A stretch of DNA of 5,046 bases from Acetobacteraceae bacterium. Its GTDB lineage: Bacteria; Pseudomonadota; Alphaproteobacteria; Acetobacterales; Acetobacteraceae. Positions 1 to 5,046 of the stretch are shown piece after piece. The stretch spans positions 1 to 5,046 of the forward strand of contig DAHWBL010000257.1 in assembly GCA_027323595.1 (NCBI GenBank), in the 5' to 3' direction. Both the position numbers and the translations under genes were made by a program. The notes under the pieces are model-generated. The model worked only from the letters and a program-made list of their open reading frames with translations. It had not been told where the DNA came from and did no database searches. The first letter of the stretch is position 1. Each line of letters begins with the position of its first letter.

Positions 1-528
1 GCCGGGCGGTTCCGCGAGGATCTGTATTACCGGCTCGCGGTGGTGCCGCTGCGCGCGCCATCGCTGCGCGAGCGGCGCGAGGACATCGGCGCACTCGCGC
101 GGCATTTCCTGGCCCGCTCGGCCGAGACCGCCGGCATGCCCGGACGCGAGCTGTCGGCCGACGCGCTGGCCGCGCTGCAGGCCTATGAGTGGCCGGGAAA
201 CGTGCGGCAGTTGCGCAATCTGATGGACTGGCTGCTGATCATGGCGCCGGGCGGGCCGGCCGACCTGGTGCGCGCCGACATGCTGCCGCCCGAGATCGGC
301 AGCGGCGCGCCGGCGCTGCCGCAGTTCGACGCCTCCGAGGATGTCATGAGCCTGCCGCTGCGCGAGGCGCGCGATCTGTTCGAGAGCCAGTATCTGCATG
401 CGCAACTGCTGCGCTTTGGCGGCAACATCAGCCGCACCGCCGGCTTCGTGGGCATGGAGCGCAGCGCGCTGCACCGCAAGCTCAAGCAGCTCGGCGTCAA
501 CACCGACGAACGCGTCCCCGGCGCCTGA
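1..528 (+). CDS. ntrX: Nitrogen assimilation response regulator NtrX, C-terminal part (5' end outside window)
   Basis: This is the last 175 codons of a sigma-54-dependent response regulator, open from base 1 and ending at TGA 526-528. NtrX is the DNA-binding partner of the membrane histidine kinase NtrY in nitrogen and redox control. Visible first is the arginine-containing FREDLYYRL segment of the AAA+ domain (fragment residues 5-13), then the sensor II motif WPGNVRQLRN (residues 64-73), then a C-terminal Fis-type helix-turn-helix at about residues 137-168 (GGNISRTAGFVGMERSALHR). The 'ISRTA..VGMERSALHRKLK' wording is characteristic of NtrX rather than NtrC, and the downstream dat-hfq-hflX order supports this. 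The receiver domain, Walker motifs and GAFTGA loop lie upstream of the window, so their integrity cannot be judged. The dat gene follows 23 nt later, suggesting read-through transcription. NtrC is the main alternative and is less likely. Confidence 0.9.
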   Translation, partial: AGRFREDLYYRLAVVPLRAPSLRERREDIGALARHFLARSAETAGMPGRELSADALAALQAYEWPGNVRQLRNLMDWLLIMAPGGPADLVRADMLPPEIGSGAPALPQFDASEDVMSLPLREARDLFESQYLHAQLLRFGGNISRTAGFVGMERSALHRKLKQLGVNTDERVPGA

Positions 529-551
529 CATCTCGCGGAGCAGCCCACACG

Positions 552-1445
552 ATGAGCCGAATTGCCTATGTCGACGGGCGCTATGTCCCGCACGCCCACG
601 CCCATGTGCATATCGAGGACCGTGGCTACCAGTTCGCCGATGGCGTCTATGAGGTGATCCTGCTGCTCGGCGGCCGGCCGATCGATGCCGGGCTGCATCT
701 GGGCCGGCTCGCCCGCAGCCTCGCCGAGCTTGCCATTCCCGCCCCGGTCGGCGACGCGGCGCTCACCCGCATCATCGCCGAGGTGGTGCGGCGCAACCGG
801 CTGCGCGACGGGCTGTTCTATCTGCAGGTCACCCGCGGCGTCGCGCGGCGCGACCATGGGTTTCCCCGCCCGGCACCGAGGCCGACCCTGGTGCTGACGG
901 CGCGGCGGATTCCGCCGTTTCCGACCAGCCTGGATGGCTGGCAGGCCAGCGCCATCACCCATCCCGATCAGCGCTGGGCGCGCTGTGACATCAAATCGAT
1001 CGCGCTGCTGCCCAACGTGCTGGCCCGCCAGGCGGCGCGGCAGGCCGGGGCGACCGAGGCGATCCTGTTCGGCCCCGACGGCACCGTGACCGAGGGGGCG
1101 GCGACCAACATCTGGATCGTGGACGCCGAGGGCGTGCTGCGCACCCATCCGCTGGGCCATGCGATCCTGCCCGGCTGCACCCGCGCGGCGCTGCTGGGGC
1201 TGCTGGAGCGCGGCAATATCCGCCATGAGGAGCGCGCCTTCAGCCTCGATGAGCTGCGCGCGGCGCGCGAGGTGATGCTGAGCAGCGCCACCAGCTACAT
1301 CAAGCCGATCGTGGCGGTGGACGGGGCGACGGTGGGCCAGGGGCTGCCGCACGCGGGCCGGGCCGGGCCGGTCGCGCAACTTCTGTTCGATCTGTTCGCC
1401 GCGCACGTGCGCGCGGCAGGCGCTGGCGGGCCCGGCGGGAAATAA
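552..1445 (+). CDS. dat: D-amino-acid transaminase (D-alanine aminotransferase), class IV PLP enzyme
   Basis: A 297-residue cytoplasmic aminotransferase of fold type IV that interconverts D-alanine and 2-oxoglutarate with pyruvate and D-glutamate, supplying D-amino acids for peptidoglycan or degrading them. The N-terminal DRGYQFADGVYEV block (residues 23-35) is diagnostic, with Y33 and E34 matching Tyr31 and Glu32 of the Bacillus sp. YM-1 enzyme. The VTRGVARRDH segment supplies R100 and H102, equivalent to Arg98 and His100 that hold the alpha-carboxylate in D-amino-acid transaminases. The PLP Schiff-base lysine is K148 in CDIKS, and E181 in VTEGAATN is the expected cofactor-contacting glutamate. 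Length matches the family (about 280-300 aa). The ATG at 552 has a GGAG (537-540) 11 nt upstream, a slightly long spacing. Branched-chain aminotransferase or aminodeoxychorismate lyase are family alternatives, but the R-x-H pair favours the D-specific enzyme. It lies between ntrX and hfq, as in other alphaproteobacteria. Confidence 0.87.
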   Translation: MSRIAYVDGRYVPHAHAHVHIEDRGYQFADGVYEVILLLGGRPIDAGLHLGRLARSLAELAIPAPVGDAALTRIIAEVVRRNRLRDGLFYLQVTRGVARRDHGFPRPAPRPTLVLTARRIPPFPTSLDGWQASAITHPDQRWARCDIKSIALLPNVLARQAARQAGATEAILFGPDGTVTEGAATNIWIVDAEGVLRTHPLGHAILPGCTRAALLGLLERGNIRHEERAFSLDELRAAREVMLSSATSYIKPIVAVDGATVGQGLPHAGRAGPVAQLLFDLFAAHVRAAGAGGPGGK

Positions 1446-1458
1446 AGCTGTGATTTAC

Positions 1459-1483
1459 GCTGCGGTGCAGCATTTGCTTGTTT
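1459..1483 (+). terminator. Weak terminator-like hairpin after dat
   Basis: A perfect 5-bp stem GCTGC/GCAGC (1459-1463 with 1467-1471) with a 3-nt GGT loop is followed by the T-rich stretch ATTTGCTTGTTT. It lies 14 nt after the dat stop. The stem is short and the T run is interrupted, so it could be at most a leaky terminator. It would let the ntrX-dat transcript continue partly into hfq. It overlaps the proposed hfq -35 region. Confidence 0.25.
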
Positions 1484-1506
1484 CGTGACGGTTTGCGTCC
1501 TACATT
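1478..1506 (+). promoter_or_regulatory. Candidate hfq promoter
   Basis: TTGTTT (1478-1483) and TACATT (1501-1506) are separated by 17 nt. They match the sigma-70 consensus hexamers at 3 of 6 and 4 of 6 positions. The same place also reads CTTG, 18 nt, CCTACATT, which loosely resembles alphaproteobacterial RpoH (heat-shock) promoters. Transcription would start near 1513, leaving an hfq leader of about 76 nt. This is the only promoter-like pair I see in the 143-nt dat-hfq spacer. Confidence 0.35.
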
Positions 1507-1555
1507 GGCTCTGCGGGTCGGATTGCGGTGCCACGCCGGACGGCCCCCCAAGACC

Positions 1556-1567
1556 AATAACAACAGC
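1556..1567 (+). promoter_or_regulatory. (ARN)4 tract in hfq leader, candidate Hfq distal-face binding site
   Basis: The bases AAT AAC AAC AGC form four consecutive A-R-N triplets, and the first nine match AAYAAYAA, the motif bound by the distal face of proteobacterial Hfq. The tract ends 9 nt before the hfq Shine-Dalgarno AAGGA. It stands out because the surroundings are very GC-rich. E. coli Hfq is known to repress its own translation by binding its leader. A similar role here is inference. Confidence 0.45.
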
Positions 1568-1576
1568 CAGCCAGTA

Positions 1577-1581
1577 AAGGA
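1577..1581 (+). promoter_or_regulatory. Ribosome binding site deciding the hfq GTG start
   Basis: AAGGA sits 7 nt before GTG 1589, the ideal distance. The out-of-frame ATG at 1584 is only 2 nt away and too close to be used. This selects the GTG start giving the conserved MANEKPQNVQD N-terminus. Confidence 0.7.
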
Positions 1582-1588
1582 TCATGCC

Positions 1589-1870
1589 GTGGCCAACGAG
1601 AAACCTCAGAACGTTCAGGACGTCTTCCTGAACCACGTCCGCAAGTCGAAAACCCCGGTTACCGTGTTTCTGGTGAACGGCGTCAAGCTGCAGGGCATCA
1701 TCACCTGGTTCGACAATTTCTCGGTGCTGCTGCGCCGTGATGGTCATACCCAGCTGGTCTACAAGCACGCCATCAGCACGGTGATGCCGGGCGCGCCGAT
1801 TCAGCTGTTCGACGCGAGCAAGGTCGAGGCCGCCACCGCGAGCCTGCGCGAGACCACCTCTGCCGAATGA
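1589..1870 (+). CDS. hfq: RNA chaperone Hfq
   Basis: A 93-residue Sm-like protein that forms a hexameric ring and helps small RNAs pair with mRNAs, affecting translation and decay. The Sm1 region is seen at about residues 9-50 (VFLVNGVKLQGIITWFDNF at 26-44) and the Sm2 signature YKHAIS at 58-63. Proximal-face uridine-binding residues Q10, K59 and H60 correspond to E. coli Q8, K56 and H57. The distal-face tyrosine (E. coli Y25) is F27 here. The basic rim reads RKSK (18-21) rather than the enteric RRER. The C-terminal tail after the Sm core is short (about residues 75-93), as usual in alphaproteobacteria. The GTG start is supported by AAGGA at 7 nt and by the conserved N-terminus, and no in-frame ATG lies upstream. 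hflX follows after 7 nt, so the two are very likely cotranscribed. The leader contains a candidate autoregulatory A-rich site. Confidence 0.97.
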   Translation: MANEKPQNVQDVFLNHVRKSKTPVTVFLVNGVKLQGIITWFDNFSVLLRRDGHTQLVYKHAISTVMPGAPIQLFDASKVEAATASLRETTSAE

Positions 1871-1877
1871 TCCGGCG

Positions 1878-3167
1878 GTGACCGACGCGGGTCCGATGCG
1901 GACCGCGGTGATCCTGCCCTGGGAACGCGGCGAGCAGAGCGACACACGGCGCGCCGCCTCGGCGCGGCTCGCCGAGGCCGTGGGTCTTGCCGCGTCGATC
2001 GGGCTGGTGGTGGTGCACAGCGCGGTGCTGCCGCTGCGGGCGCGCCGGCCCTCGATGCTGCTCGGCCCCGGCCAGGTGGAGGAGCAGCACAAGGCGCTGG
2101 AGGCGGCATCGGTGGGTCTGGTGATCGTCGATGCGGCGCTGTCGCCGGTGCAGCAGCGCAATCTGGAGCGCGCCTGGGGCTGCAAGGTGATCGACCGCAC
2201 CGGCCTGATCCTGGACATTTTTGGCGAACGCGCCGCGACGTCGGAGGGCGCGTTGCAGGTGGAGCTTGCCCATCTGGATTATCAGCGCTCGCGGCTGGTG
2301 CGGTCCTGGACCCATCTGGAGCGCCAGCGCGGCGGCTTTGGCTTTCTTGGCGGCCCCGGCGAGACCCAGATCGAGGCCGACCGGCGGCTGATCGGCGACC
2401 GCATCGCGCGGCTGCGGCGCGAGCTGGAGCAGGTGCGGCGCACCCGCGATCTGCACCGGCGGACCCGGCGGCGCACGCCGTTTCCGGTGGTCGCGCTGGT
2501 GGGCTACACCAACGCCGGCAAATCCACCCTGTTCAACGCGCTGACCGGCGCGGACGTGGTCGCGCGCGACCAGTTGTTCGCCACGCTGGACCCGACCATG
2601 CGCGGCCTTACGCTGCCGTCCGGCCGGCGGGTGATCCTGTCGGACACGGTGGGCTTCATCAGCGAGCTGCCGACCGAGCTGGTGGCGGCGTTTCGCGCCA
2701 CGCTCGAAGAGGTCGCCGAGGCCGACATCATTCTGCATGTCCGCGACGCCGCCCATCCTGACAGCGCCGCCCAGCGCGCCGACGTGATCGCGGTGCTGGA
2801 CGGCATGGCCAAGGACGGCGTGCTGGCCGAGGACTGGGCGACCCATTGCGTCGAGGTTCTGAACAAGGCCGATCTGCTCGGCGGCACCGTGGCGGTCACC
2901 GCGCGCGACAACGCGGTGGCGGTGTCGGCGCTGACCGGTGAGGGGCTCGATGATCTGGCGGCGCTGATCGACGACCGGATCGCCGCCGAATTGCAGACCG
3001 TGGACTACGCGCTGCCGCCGGCCGAAGGGGCGCGGCTCGCCTGGCTGTATCGCCATGGCGAGGTGGTCGCGCGCGACGACACCGACACCGCGATCCATGT
3101 GCGGGTGCGGCTGCTGCCGGCCGATCGCGCGCGCTTCGAGCGGCCCGACGAGGCCGCCGCGCGGTGA
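1878..3167 (+). CDS. hflX: Ribosome-associated GTPase HflX
   Basis: A 429-residue cytoplasmic GTPase, close to the E. coli length of 426. HflX binds the large ribosomal subunit and splits stalled or heat-damaged 70S ribosomes. The N-terminal HflX domain (about residues 8-170) ends with the glycine-rich GGFGFLGGPGETQIEADRR (152-170), followed by a charged, probably coiled-coil helix to about residue 200. The GTPase domain carries G1 GYTNAGKST (209-217), G2 ATLDPT (235-240), G3 DTVGF (256-260), G4 NKAD (329-332) and G5 SAL (350-352), all intact. I chose the GTG at 1878, 7 nt after the hfq stop. The in-frame ATG at 1896 (residue 7) is an alternative, and neither has a strong Shine-Dalgarno, which suggests translational coupling to hfq. 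The stop overlaps the next gene's start. Family assignment is secure. The exact start is not. Confidence 0.96.
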   Translation: MTDAGPMRTAVILPWERGEQSDTRRAASARLAEAVGLAASIGLVVVHSAVLPLRARRPSMLLGPGQVEEQHKALEAASVGLVIVDAALSPVQQRNLERAWGCKVIDRTGLILDIFGERAATSEGALQVELAHLDYQRSRLVRSWTHLERQRGGFGFLGGPGETQIEADRRLIGDRIARLRRELEQVRRTRDLHRRTRRRTPFPVVALVGYTNAGKSTLFNALTGADVVARDQLFATLDPTMRGLTLPSGRRVILSDTVGFISELPTELVAAFRATLEEVAEADIILHVRDAAHPDSAAQRADVIAVLDGMAKDGVLAEDWATHCVEVLNKADLLGGTVAVTARDNAVAVSALTGEGLDDLAALIDDRIAAELQTVDYALPPAEGARLAWLYRHGEVVARDDTDTAIHVRVRLLPADRARFERPDEAAAR

Positions 3168-3994
3168 GCCTGCGCCAGCGCGATCTGGACGCGATCATCG
3201 CGCTCGTGGCCGAGGTGGCGGCGGCCGAGATCATGCCGCGCTTTCGCCATCTGCTGCCTGAGGACATCAGGGTGAAATCGAGCGCGCTCGATCTGGTGAC
3301 CGATGCGGACACCAGCGCCGAGATCGCGATCTGCGCAGGCCTGCGCAGGCTTTTTCCGGGTTGCGCGCTGGTTGGCGAGGAAGCCGCCGCGGCCGACCCG
3401 TCGGTGATGGCGGTGCTCGCCGATGCCGATCTGGCCTTCACCATCGACCCGGTGGACGGCACCGCCAATTTCGCCGCCGGGGTGCCGCTGTTCGCCACCA
3501 TGATCGGCGCGGTCAGCAAAGGTGAAGTGATCGCCGCGATCATTTATGATCCGGTCACCGGCGAGAGCCTCGGCGCGTTGCGCGGGCAGGGGGCGTGGTC
3601 GCGCGCGGCGGATGGCCGGCAGGCCAGCCTGCGGGTGGCGCCGACGCGACCGGTGGCGCAGATGACCGGGGCCGCGGGGTGGCGCTATTTCGCGCCCGAG
3701 CGGCGCGCGCATGTGCTGGCCGGCTTTCCCGCGCTCGCGCAGGTCTGGGATTTTCGCTGTGCCGCGCACGCCTATCGCATGGTGGCGATGGGCGGCTGCG
3801 ACTTCGTGCTGTTCAACCGGCTGCTGCCGTGGGACCACGCGCCGGGCTGGCTGCTGCACCGCGAGGCCGGCGGCTATTCGGCGCGGCTGGATGGCAGCGC
3901 CTATCACCCGACGCTGACCGGCGGCGGGCTGATCTGCGCGCCCGACCGGCAAGGCTGGGAAGCGCTGCATGCGGTGCTGATCGGCGAAAGCTAA
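3164..3994 (+). CDS. Inositol monophosphatase family phosphatase
   Basis: A 276-residue Mg-dependent sugar/polyol phosphate phosphatase of the IMPase/FIG superfamily. The metal-binding set is complete: E72 and E73 in VGEE, motif A DPVDGTANF (95-103, with D95 and D98), and motif B WDHAPG (223-228, with D224). The early DLVTDAD segment (about 44-50) is also typical. The substrate cannot be read from sequence. Members act on inositol phosphate, histidinol phosphate (HisN) or other sugar phosphates, and the CAAHAYRMVAMG segment is not enough to decide, so no symbol is given. The GTG start at 3164 overlaps the hflX TGA by 4 nt (GTGA), with only a weak GAGG (3150-3153) 10 nt upstream, so translation is probably coupled to hflX. 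The next in-frame ATG (3232) would remove the first helix. A palindromic hairpin with a T run lies inside the gene at 3330-3355. Cytoplasmic, with no signal peptide or membrane segment. Confidence 0.88.
   Translation: MSLRQRDLDAIIALVAEVAAAEIMPRFRHLLPEDIRVKSSALDLVTDADTSAEIAICAGLRRLFPGCALVGEEAAAADPSVMAVLADADLAFTIDPVDGTANFAAGVPLFATMIGAVSKGEVIAAIIYDPVTGESLGALRGQGAWSRAADGRQASLRVAPTRPVAQMTGAAGWRYFAPERRAHVLAGFPALAQVWDFRCAAHAYRMVAMGGCDFVLFNRLLPWDHAPGWLLHREAGGYSARLDGSAYHPTLTGGGLICAPDRQGWEALHAVLIGES
3330..3355 (+). other. Intragenic terminator-like hairpin in the phosphatase gene
   Basis: A perfect tandem repeat of CTGCGCAGGC (3331-3340 and 3341-3350) creates the 16-bp palindrome TGCGCAGGCCTGCGCA (3332-3347). 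As RNA it folds into CTGCGCA/TGCGCAG, a 7-bp stem (3331-3337 with 3342-3348) with a GGCC loop, plus a possible U-G pair outside. Two bases later comes TTTTT (3351-3355). This has the shape of an intrinsic terminator in the sense direction within the coding sequence. Translating ribosomes would normally melt it. Its function is unproven. Confidence 0.5.
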
Positions 3995-4001
3995 GAGAAA
4001 A

Positions 4002-4811
4002 TCAGGGTTTTTTCTGCTCCGTGCGCTTCACCTCGGCCCAGGCGGCTTCCATTTCGGCGAGCGGCACATCGGTCGGGGTTTTGCCCTGCCGTGCCAGGAT
4101 ATCCTCCACCCCCTGGAAACGACGGGCGAATTTCTGATTTGCCGCGCGCAGGCAGGCTTCCGGATCGAGGTCGAGCTTGCGCGCCAGATTGACCACCACG
4201 AACAGGATGTCGCCCATCTCGTCGGCCAGCCGCGCGGGGTCCGCTTCCGGCAGTTCGGCGCGCAGTTCGCCGACCTCCTCGGCGAGCTTGTCGAGCACCG
4301 CCTCGGCATCGGGCCAGTCGAAGCCCACGCGCGCGGCGCGGCGGGCGAGCTTGTCGGCGCGGGTGAGCGCGGGCAGACCAAGCGGAATGCCGGCGAGCGT
4401 GCCGATCTGCCGGCGGGCCGCGCGCTCGGTGATTTTCTGCTGTTCCCAGGCCGAGCTTTGCGTGGCGACATCGCGCAGTTCGGCATCGGCGAACACGTGC
4501 GGATGGCGGCGGATCATTTTGTCGGTGATGGCAGCGGCGATGTCGGCGAAATCGAAACGCTGCTGCTCCTCGCCCATGCGGGCGTAATAGACCACCTGGA
4601 ACAGCAGATCGCCGAGTTCGTCGGGCAGGCCGGACCAGTCCTGTCGGGCGATGGCGTCGGCGACCTCGTAGGCCTCCTCGATGGTGTAGGGGGCGATGGT
4701 GGCGAAATCCTGTGCGCGGTCCCATGGGCAGCCGGTGCGCGGGTCGCGCAGGCGCGCCATCACCTCGATCAGGCGGGCGATCTGCTGCTGGGCGCGGTCG
4801 GGCTGGGTCAT
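4002..4811 (-). CDS. mazG: Nucleoside triphosphate pyrophosphohydrolase MazG
   Basis: A 269-residue protein close to the E. coli MazG length (263 aa), which hydrolyses (d)NTPs to NMPs and pyrophosphate, cleaning aberrant nucleotides and modulating the stringent response in E. coli. Both tandem MazG domains are present. The N-terminal one has RLRDPRTGCPWDRAQDF (20-36), the E45-E46-x-x-E49 triad and ELGD with E65 and D68. The C-terminal one has EEVGE (178-182) and DEMGD (197-201, with E198 and D201), both matching the EExxE...ExxD metal-binding pattern, and ends in a conserved NQKFARRF stretch. The ATG whose complement is 4809-4811 is chosen because GGAG (complement of 4820-4823) lies 8 nt upstream. 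The frame stays open further upstream to 4940, but that extension looks non-coding. The gene is convergent with the phosphatase across a 7-nt gap and divergent from the gene starting at 4961. It ends with a Lys-Lys-Pro tail. Confidence 0.96.
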   Translation of the reverse strand: MTQPDRAQQQIARLIEVMARLRDPRTGCPWDRAQDFATIAPYTIEEAYEVADAIARQDWSGLPDELGDLLFQVVYYARMGEEQQRFDFADIAAAITDKMIRRHPHVFADAELRDVATQSSAWEQQKITERAARRQIGTLAGIPLGLPALTRADKLARRAARVGFDWPDAEAVLDKLAEEVGELRAELPEADPARLADEMGDILFVVVNLARKLDLDPEACLRAANQKFARRFQGVEDILARQGKTPTDVPLAEMEAAWAEVKRTEQKKP

Positions 4812-4835
4812 GCGATGGGCTCCGGGGCAAACGCG

Positions 4836-4879
4836 GCGTTGATTAGCATGGGGCAACGCGGGCGATAATGCTGGCGTTG
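4836..4879 (+). promoter_or_regulatory. Candidate promoter/operator in the mazG-divergent intergenic region
   Basis: The 149-nt gap between mazG and the gene at 4961 holds TTGATT (4839-4844) and GATAAT (4864-4869). These match the sigma-70 hexamers at 4 of 6 and 5 of 6 positions, though the 19-nt spacer is long. Around them sit alternating half-sites GCGTTG (4836-4841), CAACGC (4854-4859) and GCGTTG (4874-4879), plus a nested AGCAT/ATGCT inverted pair (4845-4849 and 4867-4871). It would drive the rightward gene with a leader of about 85 nt. For leftward mazG I see no convincing promoter, only a weak GCTAAT on the minus strand (4842-4847). The rest of the gap contains an inverted repeat TGGCAG/CTGCCA (4893-4898 and 4918-4923). 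Confidence 0.3.
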
Positions 4880-4948
4880 GGGGCCGCATGCGTGGCAGGC
4901 TCGCGGCGGGGAAGTGGCTGCCAGGCGCACGCGGTTTCACACGCGCGC

Positions 4949-4953
4949 AGGAG
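4949..4953 (+). promoter_or_regulatory. Ribosome binding site for the gene at 4961
   Basis: AGGAG lies 7 nt before ATG 4961 but only 1 nt before the in-frame ATG at 4955. This decides in favour of 4961 as the start. Confidence 0.7.
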
Positions 4954-4960
4954 CATGCTC

Positions 4961-5046
4961 ATGCCTGATCATCCCATCACCGACCCCGGATTCTGTCATG
5001 TCGGCCCCACCGACACGCCCTGGCGCAGCGAGGGGCTGCGGGATTT
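4961..5046 (+). CDS. N-terminal fragment, possible cupin-domain protein (3' end outside window)
   Basis: Only the first 28 complete codons are present, starting MPDHPITDPGFCHVGPTDTP and continuing to WRSEGLRD with a TTY-type codon begun at the edge. The reading frame is supported by a strong AGGAG at ideal spacing. The 'TPW..EGLRD' wording resembles the start of small cupin-fold proteins, where a similar segment precedes a metal-binding beta-barrel. This is recollection of family style, and no cupin motif lies inside the window. There is no signal peptide or membrane segment in what is visible. It is transcribed divergently from mazG. It could equally be another small soluble protein. Confidence 0.6.
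   Translation, partial: MPDHPITDPGFCHVGPTDTPWRSEGLRD

Noticed and set aside
183..1406. Long open minus-strand frame (407 codons) opposite ntrX and dat
   Set aside because: It is antisense to two genes with clear family motifs. Its translation is rich in Arg, Gln and His without any recognisable domain, as expected for a GC-rich shadow frame.
1478..1588. Upstream in-frame extension of hfq from a TTG at 1478
   Set aside because: It has no ribosome site, overlaps the likely promoter, and adds residues absent from Hfq. GTG 1589 with AAGGA gives the conserved N-terminus.
1773..3098. Long open minus-strand frame (441 codons) opposite hflX
   Set aside because: hflX on the plus strand carries every GTPase motif. 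The antisense product is low-complexity His/Arg/Gln-rich with no known fold.
3584..3591. GGGCAGGG octamer matching the E. coli FtsK-orienting consensus
   Set aside because: A single degenerate octamer is expected by chance in GC-rich coding DNA, and skew cannot be assessed in a 5-kb window.
3005..3970. Long open minus-strand frame opposite the phosphatase
   Set aside because: The plus-strand phosphatase has a complete metal site. The antisense frame has no motif and spans an hflX-phosphatase boundary.
4005..4013. Six-A run at the mazG 3' end as a programmed -1 frameshift site
   Set aside because: Codons read AAA AAA CCC, so the slippery heptamer is not in the required X-XXY-YYZ register, and the stop follows immediately.
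3996..4015. AGAAAA/TTTTCT inverted repeat between the convergent phosphatase and mazG stops, as a bidirectional terminator
   Set aside because: The 6-bp stem is almost all A-T with an 8-nt loop and lacks a GC stem plus separate U tract. It is an AT-rich patch but too weak to call a terminator.
4812..4940. 43-residue N-terminal extension of MazG
   Set aside because: The MTQPD start at 4811 has GGAG at 8 nt and gives the family length. The extension is Pro/Ala/Arg-rich and runs through the intergenic region.

Overview
The window is a compact, high-GC, almost fully coding stretch of a chromosome. It is most likely from an alphaproteobacterium. The Hfq sequence, the NtrX-type C-terminus and the gene order ntrX - D-amino-acid transaminase - hfq - hflX - (phosphatase) - mazG all fit Alphaproteobacteria. 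I lean towards Rhodospirillales/Acetobacteraceae, but that rank is an impression from protein style and not a proof. I see no mobile element, CRISPR array, rRNA or tRNA gene, and no non-coding stretch longer than about 150 bases.

Layout. (1) 1-528, plus strand: the 3' end of ntrX, covering the end of the AAA+ sigma-54 activation domain and the Fis-type helix-turn-helix. (2) 552-1445, plus: a class IV PLP D-amino-acid transaminase (dat), 23 nt after ntrX. (3) 1446-1588: a 143-nt spacer with a small hairpin, a promoter-like pair of hexamers, and an A-rich (ARN)4 tract just upstream of the hfq ribosome binding site. (4) 1589-1870: hfq, GTG start. (5) 1878-3167: hflX, GTG start, 7 nt after hfq. 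(6) 3164-3994: an inositol-monophosphatase-family phosphatase whose GTG start overlaps the hflX stop by 4 nt. (7) 4002-4811, minus strand: mazG, convergent with the phosphatase across only 7 nt. (8) 4812-4960: a divergent intergenic region with a promoter-like site embedded in alternating GCGTTG/CAACGC half-sites. (9) 4961 to the window end, plus: the first 28 codons of a gene that resembles a small cupin-type protein.

Functionally, ntrX closes a nitrogen-sensing two-component locus. The dat gene links to amino-nitrogen and cell-wall D-amino acids. hfq and hflX form the widely conserved RNA-chaperone/ribosome-rescue GTPase pair. The IMPase-family enzyme and MazG are small-molecule phosphatase/pyrophosphohydrolase functions. 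The hfq-hflX-phosphatase block is tightly packed and probably one transcript with translational coupling. I found no convincing undescribed system. The most interesting signals are regulatory: a candidate Hfq autoregulatory site in the hfq leader, a terminator-like hairpin inside the phosphatase gene, and the half-site array upstream of the last gene.
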